Shown: one piece after another, positions 1 to 12,420 of the stretch
Layout of the letters: every line of letters starts with the position of its first letter
Position numbering within the stretch: the stretch's first letter is position 1
Translations under genes and position numbers: made by a program
The notes under the pieces: generated by a model
Told to the model about the DNA's origin: nothing
Seen by the model: only the letters and a program-made list of their open reading frames with translations
Databases searched by the model: none
From: Zopfochytrium polystomum
Taxonomy: Eukaryota; Chytridiomycota; Chytridiomycetes; Chytridiales; Chytridiaceae
Direction of reading: 5' to 3'
Length of the DNA stretch: 64,000 nt
NCBI GenBank assembly: GCA_025765615.1
Contig: JAIVFJ010000039.1
Coordinates: 248,001 to 312,000, forward strand

Positions 1-1434
1 CGTCTAGGCTTGAAAGAGCAGGGGAGGCCGCGAGCGGTCGAAGACAGCGAGTCCGCTCAATTGGACGTTTGCGGTGCCGGCGACGTCGAAGTTGCAGCCA
101 AAGCCGCGACAGGGACCGCTTTGCCGAAGTGGCCAAACTTCTTTTTGCAATCACGTTAAAGTGGGCAAGCTGCGGCAGTAATCGAGTGACGACTGCGAAG
201 GTGTCACATTCCGTAAAAGGTGCTCATGCGACGGCGAGATCGTGGCGATGGCCTCGGCAGCAGCGGTGATGGCCACGGAGTTGGCGGGACCGCGGCTTTT
301 GACCGTATCGGCGGTTGCTCCGCCGACACGGCTATGACCGATCGTGCGTGGCCACCTTGCGCTCCACGCAAAAGAAAGGTTGATGGCTTTGGGATAGGGA
401 TTGCAGGTGGATCGCTCGAGGGCGAGGATGGGGTGTTCGGGGATGGGGTAACAGCCACGACTGACAATCCTCACCTATTGACCTCACACGAAATGTTTCT
501 TGGACGAAAGAGAAGGGGTGTTTGGAGGAAAACAAAAAAAATTTGAAAAACTCGAAGCCACAGACACGAAATCCGAAAGGCGATGAAGCAATGGCGTCGA
601 AATTAGGAACTGATGAGTCCCAGTTCCACAGTGACAACAGGCTTTCTCTATTCCTTTTGTAATTGGCGAATGCCCCTTCTGTTCAGCTTCTACTGCGCGA
701 GCAAAGCAAGGCTATCAACTTTGCACTGCAGAATTCCCTGTCTTGCCTTTCAAGTCATCTGTACTTACATTATTTCAAAAGTTGAGCCTCGACTTTCATT
801 TGGCCGATTCCCTCCGATGAGCAGTTGTTTCACCTCGAGGGAAAACTCCACGCTCGATTAAAGCTTGATGGGCAGCTGAGTCTTGTTTGGGGCCTTTGCC
901 CGGTTTCTGTCACTAAGCCTTCGCTTTATATCACGGTAGACCAATCGGCCCAGCTGCGAAAAAAAAACTAAAAGAAGTCTACTTCCACTCCCAGCAGGCA
1001 AAATACTTCGTAACACCACACTCACAATCGGTAGGCAAAAAATGAAGCCCGACCATTGACGCTCACAAACCTGTTAGGGGTGCGTCGAAGAGGAAGAACC
1101 ACTCCGCGCAGGGTTAAAGAACAAAGCAGAGTTAACAGCTCGAAAACGCCAAAAGGGTTGTGAAAAGATGGACGCGGAGAGGGACGGGTTTGAAAATAAA
1201 AGAAGGAAAAAGGCAATCGCACCTGGGGAAGGAAATCAGTTGTAAGCATTGGCAGGAAGAAGGAAACAAGGAAAGGAAAAACAGTATGGCAAACGCTTCA
1301 TAATCGAGTCGTCACAATGACAACCATGGACTGAAAATGAACAGGCCCGGCAAATTAGAAAACAAACGGGAAAAAGAGAGCGATAATGCGCAGCCGACTA
1401 TGGAGCGTCTAAGGCGGCCCAACTGAACCCAACA
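1..1434. other. No recognisable gene
   Basis: The open frames here are short, overlap on both strands and show no known motif. The right end is probably the 3' flank of the minus-strand SH3 gene, and the rest may flank a gene to the left of the window. I see no tRNA, rRNA or repeat array. Confidence 0.5.
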
Positions 1435-3231
1435 TCAGCGCAAGTAACCGTCTTCCGTCGCAACCGTAAACTGGCTGGCCCTGTACGCAGCACCACCACC
1501 TCCACCGTTGTTGTCCGCACCCTCTGCTCCGTTACCGAACCCGGCAAATCCAGCGGGCGGGCCGTACATACTGCTGCCCCTCTGCCTGATCGAGAAGCTG
1601 GCACGTTCGACGCGAGCGCCGGCTCCGTCGATCCAGAAGTCGCCACGATTGCCTGCTCCTCCGCCCGCTCCCCCGGCCCCACCAGCACCGCCGTCTGCCG
1701 ACTCTGTCAGGTACGGGGCGACGCATGCCAACGGGAAAGATCCCTCCATCTTGGTCGTCATGTTAAAGCCGTAGCCCCACCCATCGTCGAACTTGCACTT
1801 GACGAGGACGGGGTCGCCCACGTACAGGTAGATCTCGTCAGACAGGTTCGGGACGTAGTTGAAGACAACTTCCATCGTTTCGGGAGGAGCGTTGGGGTCG
1901 GCTTCGGGAGCGCCGGCTGCCGGGAGGCCAGGGGGAAGGGGGATGCCGCCGGCGGGAGCGGATGCACCAGGGTTCGGCCCGTTGGGGTTGGCAAAGGCGC
2001 CGGTAAGGGGAGCGGCCGCAAGGAACGGCTGGGAAGGCTGCGGAGCCTGCAGGGGAGGCTGCTGCTGGAACTGAGGGGACATGATGCCGTTGCCAAAGTT
2101 GTTGTAGTTGTCGTTGAAGTTGCCGCTCTTGTACATGCCGCCGCCGTTCATGTCTTGCATGCCAGACTGCTGCCCCTCTGGGCCGGCGCCGTTGTTCCAG
2201 CCTGCAAAACCGTTCGATGACGAGGTCTGGTTGAACTTGGACGGCGTCATGCTTCGCTCGTTGTCGACGGATTCCAAGCGAATAGACTTTCGGTTCTGGC
2301 CCTGCACGGACTTGCGACGAACATGAATGACAACAGCAACGATGACAGCAACAATGACAGCTAGACCACCACCGACGGCTCCTATGAAAGTGGGCTGCGC
2401 GAGGCCAAGGATCGTGCTGGTCGTGGCATCTGAGGTGGTGGCTTGCTGGGTAGGTGAAGGTGAGGAGACGGCGGATTTGGTAGTGGCGGAGGTAACGACG
2501 GCGGCCTTTGTTGAAGTAGTGGCAGCCGCGGGCGAGGATGTAGATGTCGAAGACGCCGAGGATGCTGACGAGGGAGCTGTGAAACCAGAAACGTTGCCAC
2601 AGCACGAGTCCGTGGGCGATCCATTGCAGTAATTGATAGCAGCGCCATTGTCGTAGAATCCACAGTTGGATCCCTCAGACGATCCGCTTGCCGAACTGAC
2701 ACAATTACCGGTGTTGTCACCTAGGTGTGAAACTAGAGTGTTGACCGTCTCTGCCAAAGAATTTCTCTCCTTGGCGATGTCTGAAGAGGGGTTCTGGTTG
2801 CAGACGGTGGAATCCGCAAAGAGTTTTTGAGCCGAGGCAAGGAAAGCCTTCGCAGAGGTCGAGCAGGTAGAGGTGGGTTTAACGCCAGCGTTACAGCCTT
2901 TGTTTATGGACGCCGTGTCGACGTAGAGGCCACAGAGGGTTGTAATATGGTATCGAAGACCAGTTCCTGTGAAGCCAGGGCAATCGTAAGTCTTCTGGAA
3001 GAGCGTTATCGCCTGTTCCTGGTTATCGGCCTGCTGAGACATGAAAGAGTCGAAGGAGGCGACCGAAGCATCGGTAAATGGAGACTCTCCGTTGCCGAAG
3101 AAAACTTGGTATGCCGACCAGTCTGGGCATGTGGTTGAGCCGGTCAAAGTGAAACACTGAGCATCAACGAAGGACGCGGTGAGGGCGAGGGAGATGGCAG
3201 CAAGAGCCACCAAAGACGCCAAGGATTTCAT
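1435..3231 (-). CDS. Secreted/single-pass membrane protein with cytoplasmic SH3 domain
   Basis: Intronless 598-residue frame. Residues 1-24 form a signal peptide ending near VDAQ. A cysteine-rich ectodomain follows (about 25-220), then a Ser/Thr/Ala-rich stalk. A strong membrane helix (FIGAVGGGLAVIVAVIVAVV) at about 280-304 ends in basic HVRRK. The cytoplasmic part is Gly/Pro/Gln-rich and contains an SH3 domain at about 448-508, with an ALYDY-like start (VFNYVPN), DEIYLYVGD, the DDGWGYG tryptophan motif and GSFPLACV. This layout (ectodomain, helix, SH3) is common in early-diverging fungi and resembles Fus1/Sho1-type surface proteins that couple outside cues to actin or MAPK signalling. The ligand cannot be inferred. 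A Gly-rich tail follows the SH3. The ATG is well placed because it begins the signal peptide. Confidence 0.88.
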   Translation of the reverse strand: MKSLASLVALAAISLALTASFVDAQCFTLTGSTTCPDWSAYQVFFGNGESPFTDASVASFDSFMSQQADNQEQAITLFQKTYDCPGFTGTGLRYHITTLCGLYVDTASINKGCNAGVKPTSTCSTSAKAFLASAQKLFADSTVCNQNPSSDIAKERNSLAETVNTLVSHLGDNTGNCVSSASGSSEGSNCGFYDNGAAINYCNGSPTDSCCGNVSGFTAPSSASSASSTSTSSPAAATTSTKAAVVTSATTKSAVSSPSPTQQATTSDATTSTILGLAQPTFIGAVGGGLAVIVAVIVAVVIHVRRKSVQGQNRKSIRLESVDNERSMTPSKFNQTSSSNGFAGWNNGAGPEGQQSGMQDMNGGGMYKSGNFNDNYNNFGNGIMSPQFQQQPPLQAPQPSQPFLAAAPLTGAFANPNGPNPGASAPAGGIPLPPGLPAAGAPEADPNAPPETMEVVFNYVPNLSDEIYLYVGDPVLVKCKFDDGWGYGFNMTTKMEGSFPLACVAPYLTESADGGAGGAGGAGGGAGNRGDFWIDGAGARVERASFSIRQRGSSMYGPPAGFAGFGNGAEGADNNGGGGGAAYRASQFTVATEDGYLR

Positions 3232-4784
3232 TGCGGGGAAGCAACTGGGGGTGAGCAGAAGGGATGGCGGGGCAAGAAAGTCTAGGAAGAGGAGAGGCTA
3301 AGATCTAGGGCTATCTAATATGACGGAGGGTGGGAGCGTTGGTGGACGCTGAATGGGAAGCAGGGTACGGTTGTGGAGGGGGTCGCTGGCGTCGAGCGGA
3401 CCCGACTTGATTTCTATGGGAGTTCGGTGAGAAGTGCGTTGGTTGTTGGTTGGTTCGATCATCACCCCCACACACAATCACGTTTGTCTCTCTCTCCCAG
3501 TCTGTTTGTCTCGGGCTCTGTTTGCCTCCCACAGCCAGCCAGCAAGGGAATTTGCCAGAGAAAATTTTCGCTTGTTGCAGACGAGAAAGGAAAAAGTGCT
3601 CGATGACATCAAACGTTTTTGTTATTTCAACGTGCCGCTGAGTGAAGGGCAACCACGACATGGCTTGAGAACATTTCCTCTATTGGGTTTCAATCTTTCC
3701 AAAGTCAGACCCCTCCCGCTTCGTCTTTCTTCTCCCCCCTAGAGCGCAGCCGCTGCCATTGGGGTTGCCGGTTTCTTCAGGAATGTGAATTGAGGGAAGG
3801 GAGGTGGGCTGGTCTTTTGTTGCTCTGGAAGGCAAGCCAGCCGTTCACAGCTCGCACAGCAATGTAAGCACTTCGGCTGCCGAGGTTAGCTCTCAAATGA
3901 AGCTGCGGCTGATAGAACTGGCCCTCGTTTTCATACTACGTGCGAGTTGCACAAAAAAGTGCTACCAGACCATGCAAATGTTCGTGTGAATTTACGCGGC
4001 AGACTTCAACACAAGGGACGCGAAGTGCAATAGCCTTTCGTACTGTTTTCTCCGTCTCTTCCCCTCCACAGCTGTCGTTGGGACGGCGATTTGGGCTTTC
4101 ATGCACGGCTTGATTCTTTCCAACACAGCTTGTGCTAACCAAGTCGGAGTCCGCCTCTCCCAGCCTCCAGAAAAATTGACTAACGCATTACGGGAGGTAA
4201 TGAAGGTTGTAGACGATGTCTCGTGTCCCATGCACTCCATTTGGTGAACAAAGATAACGAGGCGGAGAGGACGCTGCGGCGGCGCTTAACAGCGACAGTA
4301 AGCCGCGGAATAGGGAATCTGGCGGAGGGCGACGAGCTGCAGCAGTAGTAAACCATTGGCGAAATGGAATGGGATAGCTGTGCAACGTTCCACCAGTTCA
4401 AAACCGCGATGTAGCCGTTGAGGCAAGCCATCGCGATCGCCCCGTCGGTGTAGTTCTGGTCGAGATCGCCAGACGGTCGAACGGACTTTATATTTTTTCC
4501 TTGTCAGCTTTATTCTAATCGGTGCACTCCATCACCCAAACGCACCACCTCCTGGTCTGGTTGATCCTGCCTGGTCATACTCCGGAGCTCGTCTGACTTC
4601 CAGCCGGTTTGTCTGCGAAGTCGCCGTGTCGTGCAGTCCATTACCGTGCACCTTAAGGTAATGTTCCAAGCATGGCCTTTGTCGCAGTGCGCGGCGACCA
4701 GCACATGTGGATGCTTACTTCCTTCCAGACCATTTTGCGAACGCCATACCTCCATATTCAACGTGAGGCGGCCTCGATTCAATC
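3232..4784. other. Intergenic spacer between divergent SH3 and IBTK-like genes
   Basis: The spacer lies between two divergently transcribed genes, so both promoters should be here. It holds pyrimidine-rich tracts (around 3480-3550) and no long conserved frame. A 15-nt match to the 5' end of small-subunit rRNA near 4557-4571 does not extend and is treated as chance or a trace. I see no clear TATA box. Confidence 0.5.
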
Positions 4785-7700
4785 ATGTTTTCGGCCATTC
4801 GACAAAGGGACGTGGGCACGTTGCGATCCCTTCTAAACTCGGCCACTGGAGGCTCTGCGAATACTAATGCAGCTGTAAGTCCTTCAGAAGGCATGGCGTT
4901 CGGGAACGGCCTCTCGCCTCCGAAGAGGCACGAAAGCAACGCCAACTCTTCCAGGCAAACCGGGACCCCTTCGCACCTTCCCGGAAGCAAAAATCACACA
5001 CCAGGATCGGCGACAATGAAGCGATCGGCAACAGCTAAAAGACAAGTGGACGTCAATGAGAGGGACCAGGACGGCAACTGCCCCCTGCATCTAGCCGTCG
5101 CTATAGGACATCGCGAAATAGTGGAAGTGCTTCTTCAAAACCCCAAAGTCAATGTTAATGCTCAAGACATTGAAAATGGGTACACTCCCCTTCACAAAGT
5201 GAGTGCAGAGGTATAAAATTATTAATTATTGCTAACACACTCTGTGATGGAAGGCCCTTTTTGCGGGAAACCTTGTTATTTCCCTGATGATTCTTCGGTA
5301 CCGTTCCAATGATGTTGACTTAACTGTTCGCGATAAGGAGGGATTGAGCTGTCTTGAGTTGCTGAAGGTACGGAGAGCTTTAGCAGTGTTTACCAAAAGC
5401 TGATTTACTTGACGCAGCTGACCTATGATCAAACACCCTCGGACATTAGTATTCGGAATCGTGATGAAGAGGAAAGCGGCACCGACACCGACTCCAACTC
5501 CGACTCATCGTTGTCATTGAATTCATTTCTAGAGGGGAGCAGCTCTGACGCAAAATCGACCTCAATATCCGACTCAGCTCAAGATGAGACGTTCAGCAGT
5601 GCAACTTCGTTGTGGACGTGGGGGTCAAATAGCAATTACATTCTGGGCCACCGAAATTCAAACGACCGTCCAATACCAGAGCGAGTGGAGCTGACCATCA
5701 AGATGCCCAAAGTGAACCTCGAAAGTATTGCTCGACACAAACCCCCAATTACATTGGCGTCAGTTTCTAAATATCACATGCTGACTGTTGCGGGAGGAGA
5801 TGTATTCGCTCAAGGATTCGGTCCTGGCGGTCGGCTTGGTCTGGGTCATGAAGAGACTGTTGTTATCCCAACACTCGTCAAAGGCATCACTGAATCTGTT
5901 GTTAAAGTTGCTTGCGGCTATGATCACTCTATCGCATTGACAACGAGCGGTACTGTGTGGACGTGGGGAAGTAACGGCCATGGTCAGTTGGGACATACCA
6001 CTGAAGCTGGAGGAAGAGCCGCACCGACCTTGAAACCCAGGGAAGTCATCACGAACTTAAACAAGGTTCAGATTGTTGCCATCGCTGCATCAAAGTATCA
6101 CTCAGCTGCAGTTTCCTCATCAGGCTTGCTATATACATGGGGGCGGAACCTGGGCCAGCTGGGTTACTCAGGCCCCCATTCAGCAAATGGGCAATCAATT
6201 CAATATGTACCTGGAAAAGTGACACATCTTTCGCAGATAGCTCAGCTTGCAGTGACAAACCATTCCACAGCAGTTCTGATCAAGCAATCAGATATATATG
6301 TGTTGGCGGACTTCCAGACCAAAAAGGTCAATTTGCCTGGAAATTCGCTTCCACCCGATATTACATTTTATAGATCCACCCCAACTGCAGAAACTATTAA
6401 AGTAATCAAGCTTTCAGCTGGTAGCCACCAATTGGCGGCAGTGACTGCATCTGGGAATGTTTTTCTATGGACACCTCCAGCCCCACCAACACCATCACTG
6501 TCAAATGATGGTCCCCGCGTTGCCGCAAAGGTTGAAGCTGCTGCAAAACAGATGCAGGAGGAGTTTCCTCAGGCAAAACCAACAAAGATTTGGTCAAGTT
6601 CGCGAATGTCAACCCAGGCAAATGATGTTTGCGTTGGTGTAGACTCCTCCTTGCTGATCAAGACAGAAGATGGCCATGTTTATACAGCATCAAGGTGAGC
6701 AGCTGAGATTGTGACTCTTACCCTCTGTTATTAAGGCAAACCGAGAGAAATCCCAAATTAGATTCAAAAACGCCAAACCTATTCCGATTTCAACAAGTTC
6801 CCAATCTTCAGAACATTAGTCAAGTGTTCTGCGGACCATCTGGAGCATATGCTGCGATTAGGCTGGATCGCATTCCACCTCTTCCAGAACCAACTACTGC
6901 TACTTTGCAAAGTGATATGACTGCATTACTAGCCGACAGTGTCAATGTATCTGTCCAAAATTCTGGAATGCAGCTCTCCAGTGATTTGGGAGAATTGTGC
7001 GATGTTCTTCTTGTCCCTGGAACTATGTCATGGAATGGAGATCGGGACATTCCCAGACTGGAAAAGAATCTCGGTGTCCCCGCAATCTGCTGCATTCTCT
7101 CTGCAAGAAGCTCCTTTTTCCGTGCATTGCTTAAAACTTGCTGTGCACCTGGTGGAACTTTTCCTCAGGTATTTGAGTCTGGGTCTGTTGTGGTGGACCG
7201 ATTCCCGCTGGAGAGCCACACACAAGGGAAAATTTTAGCAGTGCAGTTCCTGAATGTCAGTTCCATTGATGTTATTCAAGGATGCATGGAGCTCACTTAT
7301 TCTGGAGTTGTTTCAAATGACATTATTGATTCAATCGTTGCAAATAAGCAAGAAGCGAAATTTATTGCGCTTCTGAATCTACTACAAATCAATGGAATGC
7401 CCCAGCAACGGCGATTTGATTCCATTCACGGGATTGCATGTGATAGCTCATTTGTGAGACAAAGTTTTTTTTCGCTATACAACAGAATCTCATACGCATC
7501 TGACTTAAGTTTGTGCAAAACTGACGCCGTGGAAAAAAATGGCAGTCACTTTTCATGTGATGAATTTCATGACACTGTATTGAAGCTTGCTAATGGAGAG
7601 CTGTATGCTCATCGAGCGATTTTGGCGGCTCGATCGCCATTTTTCAATGCACTTATGGGGCCCGACTCGGCTGGTTGGACACTCAAAAAGGATGAATGCC

Positions 7701-9874
7701 GATTGCTGCAATGCTTTCGTAGTCACTCCATTATAGTAGTTGACTTGACCCATATGCACAAAGAAGCTGTCGAAATCGCCCTTCAGTGGTCCTACGGAAA
7801 TGAGGCACCTTCAAAACTTCTTGGAAAAACAATTGCTCCAAGAAATTATTCTGAGTTCTATGATTTCATCATAGATGTCATTGCAGTTGCTGATGAGCTT
7901 ATTCTGGAGGGCTTGAAACGCACTCTTACTGAAGTACTGGTTGACCGACTGGACCTCACAACAGTTGTGACATTCCTTCAACTCTCTGACACCTATGACT
8001 TGATTGAACTGAAATCAACCTGCCTGGAATACTGTAATGTCTTCACAAACCTTTTAAACAAACACTAACATCATCACATCACACGTTGAAAACAGTGTGT
8101 TGGAATCTAGATTCTTGCATCGAATCGGGGTTATTGGAATCTCTTTCGTCAGAGCTGGTGGGTGAACTTCAAGGGCTACTTCAGCAAAAGCAGGAAAGGA
8201 AATTTCCGAATACTCGAGGCAAATCAAGCTATTTTGCATTGGTGCATGACAGAGTGATTGCTGCTGAGAAAGAAGCAAAGCAGCGCCGGAGGGAAGAACA
8301 TAAAAAGCTTCTTGCAAGTGGTGCATCACTCAAAATTGAAGACCAAGGGTCATCTCCTGTCAATATTCCAACTAAAGCTTCTTCTCGGCAAGGGGGGTCT
8401 GCCAATTCCGCAAACTCTGGTGGTTGGGCGGGACCTGCCTTTGGAAGCAGTTTCATGTCTACCTCATCCATATCTTCTGCCTTTTCTGAGCCGCAGTCGC
8501 CACACTTCAGTGGTTCCATAGACCACGCAGATATGAGGCAATCTCACTCAAAGGCAGATTTTGCTGGTGCGGAGGAGACAGACAGATCAATATTGGGGGA
8601 AGCTCTAAATTCTGCGCAGCCAGACGGCATATTTGAAATCGACCTAGAGGAGCCAAAAACGAGCTCAGCCGAGCCAACTCCCACTACTGCAACACTTGCC
8701 AAAAGGAAAGAAGAGTATCTCGGCAAAAGAAGTCTTATCTTCAGAAACCTCCCATGGACCGGGTTCACCTGAACGTGTGGACAGAATGTCAAAAGTAACA
8801 GCCAAATCAGTTGAATCGAGCTTGGTAAACAAGGATCCAGAGTCACTGAACCAGTTTACATTTCCCAAAAACATGGAATTCGCGCCTGGAAACTACGTAA
8901 GCCTCTCTTTCTTGCAGGGGACCAAACCAACTCCTCTATTCCAGGAGCAAAGTTTCCCTGCATGACATAATGAAAGAAACTGAGGCAGCATCAACATCTA
9001 CATCCTTGAAGACAGTGCGACCACCCCTCATGGGCACCGCTGGACCGAAAAATGTATGCATCCAATTGGTACCTTCTTTCCCTGACTGCCACTTCAAATC
9101 CAGCCTGCCTTGACGGCTACAGACTCAAATTCAGAAACATTGCCAATCGTATTCAAGGCAGGTGGGAAATCACAGAGGGAGAGGAAAAGGGATCGCAAAC
9201 ATGCTCTGGTGGAAGGACCCCCTGCGACAAATGCAGGTCCATCATCTCCTCCTCATCTCGCTTGGACAAATGCCAGTGCCACACCAGCCTGGGCGACTTC
9301 TGCAAGCCCTGCGTCCAATTTCAAGGCAATTCAGATGGAACAGGAACAAACTGAAGATTTAAAGCCTAAAGTCAGTGCAGCCAGTGGGACTATTTTTGGC
9401 CAAGGACCCGCCGCTCGGACAGGAACTGGAAATTGGGCGGAAGGGAGTTGGAAAGGTCCGCTTTCTTCAACCATTTTCAGTGCAAAAACTGCTGCAGGAT
9501 CCACCCGGTCCCCTTCCTCTAGTACTGTTGACAACAACCTAACACAGAAATCACCATCGCCGCCCCTCAAGTCTCGCGTTCTCATAAGTGAGCGGAACTC
9601 TTCCATCAAAACAGAAGCTGGCCCATCTGCAACTGTGCCAGCCATGCCAGCAGCAACACGAGCCCCAACGCAGTCGTTTGCAGAGATTCAAAAGGCCCAG
9701 CAGAAGGCAATAGAAGCAGAGCAGCAAAAGAGGGCGCGTGACAAGCGGAAGTCGTTGATGCAGATTCAGACTGAGGAGAGAGCGTTGCAGGAAATCCAGG
9801 ACTTTTACTTGTTCACCTCAGCCGCACTTGAAGGCGAATGGACATCTCTCTGCTTTGTTGCTCCTCCCACATGA
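4785..9874 (+). CDS. IBTK: IBTK-family ankyrin-RCC1-BTB protein
   Basis: Spliced gene. Inferred exons: 4785-5198, 5254-5367, 5418-6694, 6736-8033, 8096-8714, 8785-8853, 8918-9053, 9104-9874, about 1,565 residues. The first five joins and the last keep phase and domain continuity. Those around 8.71-8.92 kb are uncertain because three frames meet there. Domains in order: ankyrin repeats (about 94-176, e.g. [20 protein letters not shown]), RCC1 repeats (about 240-600, LWTWGSN and [14 protein letters not shown]), and two BTB domains (about 690 and 876, the second with [18 protein letters not shown]). The C-terminus is low-complexity and ends in a conserved IBTK-like segment ([16 protein letters not shown]). 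This is the order in animal IBTK, a cullin-3 substrate adaptor, so a CUL3 ubiquitin-ligase role is inferred. A branch-point-like CACTAAC lies in intron 4. Confidence 0.9.
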
Positions 9875-11902
9875 TGTCTGTCCAGCTGCGTTATTCCGAG
9901 ACCTGCGCAGCGGGATGAGGATTTAGGCTGAGGGGTGGGGTCTGATTGTTGCTGTTCTTGAAAAGTCTGTCTTAAGTAAAATGGCACAGCAACACCAATC
10001 ATTTTCTCTGGTTCATCCACTTTGTCTGTCTATTTATCCTGTTCTGTCTGTCTGTCTGTCTCTCTTTCTCTCACTTTTCCTCCTTAAAATGGCTGTCTTT
10101 CTCTACGTCACTATCTCTCCAAAAACTGGACGGCAGATGTCCGGTTTAGGCGCTCCTGCAGATGCAGGCAAATTCAGATAAGGCTAAGATGCGCCTCCGT
10201 ACAAAAAGGGACAAGGAAAATGACCTGGTCTCGACAAAAGTGAGTGACAAAGTTCACCATTGAGCAATCTTTTCGTTGGATCAGTGTTCTATTTCCTATA
10301 ATTGAAAGACCCCAGCACAAGGAACTTCGTGGAAATGCCTCACTGCCCCTAATGTTGGGATACTGGAACAATATACTGTTGCACTCCTTCAGGTGGTTCG
10401 TCATCAGATGCAATGAAAAAAAATAATAAAATAAATAGGTACTTGCAGGTAAGACCAATTTCCTAAATGCAAGGGTGTCAAATTACTTGTCTTCGGTACC
10501 CAATCAAAACTAAAATCCAATATATTCTGGCACAGCCAAAAAACAACCTGAAAAAAAAAATGCAGAATCAATATTGCAGTCCAAAAAGAAAAACACGTTA
10601 CGGCTGTGAAAAGAAAAATCATTCAGCAGCGGGGAAGGTTTTCAGCGTTCGGTTACCGTTGGGTCTATGCAGCCAAGGCACTTTCTCTTCGTAAGTACTA
10701 ATAAGAAGCGGAAATGCTTCTGCAATTATTTATCCCCGATATTTCTTCTTTCAAACAATTGAGCGCGGTTCATCTCCACTTATGAATCTTAATTGTCCTC
10801 GCACATTGTATAAACAAAGGATTACACTCCCTGACACGGATATCGCGTTGACAGAGTTAGATCTACCAGGCAACCCTTGCAGAAATATTTGTCACTTGGG
10901 GAAGGAACGTTTGCAGAGAATAAGTAGGGTCAGCAAAATGCTTTTTTTCCCCCAACATGAACACCCACAAGAGAAGAACCCGGTCATCGCAGACATTTGT
11001 CGCAGAGAGATAGTCGTTTTTTTTTGCAACCAGTTGACGAGATGCTTACCTCCATTTCAAGGTTTCAGTGAGGAGGGCGACCTCGCGACAAACTCTGGCG
11101 CACAAAGTCTGAAACAAACGATAAACACGGAGTTGCACTGACTAGCGAGAGATGGCGGGCAGCGCAAAGACTTATTGCTGGTCGCGGTGCTCTTGTACTT
11201 CCTGTGTTTCCGAGTCTGCAAAAAAATAATATAAAGTAGAAGCAAAGTGGAATTGCATTTGGTTGACCACTCGGCCGCAAAGTCCAGTCCCACCGTTTCG
11301 AGGTGTTAACGGGTGAAAGAGGGTTGTTCGTGCGTCTCCTGTTCGTTTGCACGGGGGTCAGAGGCGAGGATGGAAATGGGTTGAGAGGGGTGGAAAAGTG
11401 GAAATGCGAGAAGAAGCGCGAGCGCATCAGAATCTGTGTTCCTTTGCTTGCGTGCGTGTGCGTTTGGGAACGATGAGGCGAGGGCCGTATTTCGGAAAAA
11501 GCGTTTCTCTCTTGACAAACTCCTAAAAATAGAGTCGAACGAAAGGGGGGAACAGGAAAGATTAAAAAAAAGAGCCAAAAAAAAGTTGCCTCGTCATTGG
11601 GCAAGAAACAAAGAGCTCAGAAGGGAAAGGACTCGGTCAGGACAAGCGAACAACGAGATTAGATAACTAGGGGGAGGCGGGGGAAGAGAGGCAAAGGCAG
11701 CGTTCGAAAGTATCGAAGCAAAAAAAAAAAAAAAAAAAAACCCCCCGACGGAAGCGCAAGGGCGGCGAGACTAATTTCAACGAGTTCCGTAAGAGGCCCT
11801 CACACCAACGGTTAAAAAAAAGATATCGTAAAAGAAACACCCTCCAAAAGGGGTCGACTTGTGGTCTCTCTTAAATAGGCAACCAAAAGGAGGTGGGGGG
11901 GT
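9875..11902. other. Long spacer without recognisable gene
   Basis: AT-rich spacer after the IBTK-like gene. It contains a TCTG/TCTC simple repeat (about 10020-10080) and a run of 21 A followed by 6 C (11720-11746). Open frames on both strands are low-complexity and lack motifs, introns with conserved flanks or codon bias. The right end is the 3' flank of the small minus-strand gene at 11.9 kb. Confidence 0.45.
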
Positions 11903-12178
11903 TCAGTGGAACTCTTTCGCGAGCTGGTACCCAAAGACGGCGACGGCTGCGCCGGCGAGCCAGGAGCCTGCCGAGGACGATGACGTCGACGACGAAGACG
12001 GGGCGGCGGCGGGCTGCGCTTGCGGGTGGGCCTGCTGCTGCTGTGTGTTGTGCCGCGCTGGCGACGAGTTGAAGTGGGCGACGCGCGGGGCGGCGGCGGC
12101 AGCGATGAGCAGGCCGCGGCGCGAGGCAGCGGCGGCGGCGGCGGCGGGGGCGAGGAGGGCGGGGAGCGACGGGGCCAT
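11903..12178 (-). CDS. Small putative mitochondrial membrane protein (91 aa)
   Basis: I do not recognise the family. The 91-residue frame starts MAPSLPALL and has an N-terminus rich in Ala, Arg and Ser with no acidic residues (ASRRGLLIAAAAAPRVAHF), as in a mitochondrial targeting peptide. A low-complexity Gln/Ala/Pro/Ser linker follows, then a C-terminal hydrophobic helix (SWLAGAAVAVFGYQLAKEF) and the stop. Targeting peptide plus one short C-terminal helix is typical of small inner-membrane subunits of respiratory or import complexes, but this is inference. An upstream in-frame extension (to 12394) encodes Lys-rich low complexity and is probably 5' UTR. The composition is GC-biased, so a chance frame is not excluded. 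Confidence 0.5.
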   Translation of the reverse strand: MAPSLPALLAPAAAAAAASRRGLLIAAAAAPRVAHFNSSPARHNTQQQQAHPQAQPAAAPSSSSTSSSSAGSWLAGAAVAVFGYQLAKEFH

Positions 12179-12420
12179 TGTGGGTTGTTTGGGAAACAAG
12201 AGAGAGAGTTGGGGGCGTTTTTTTTTTGTTTTTTTTTGTTTTTTTGTTTTTTCTTCCCCGTTTTTACTTTTTTTCTGTATTGGCTCTCGCTTTACTTTGT
12301 ATGAGTATATCAAACCTTCCAAACAAAACAAAAAAAAAGAAAAAAGAAAACTGTTGGGCGCCGCGTGCTTTGTCGTTTTTTCTTTCCCGATCAATTTACA
12401 TTTTCACATGTGGATTGGGT

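Noticed and set aside
4557..4571. 15-nt exact match to the conserved 5' end of 18S rRNA (CTGGTTGATCCTGCC)
   Set aside because: Beyond the 15 nt only a short GTCATA-like piece fits and no further rRNA sequence follows, so it is not an rRNA gene. At most it is a tiny relic.
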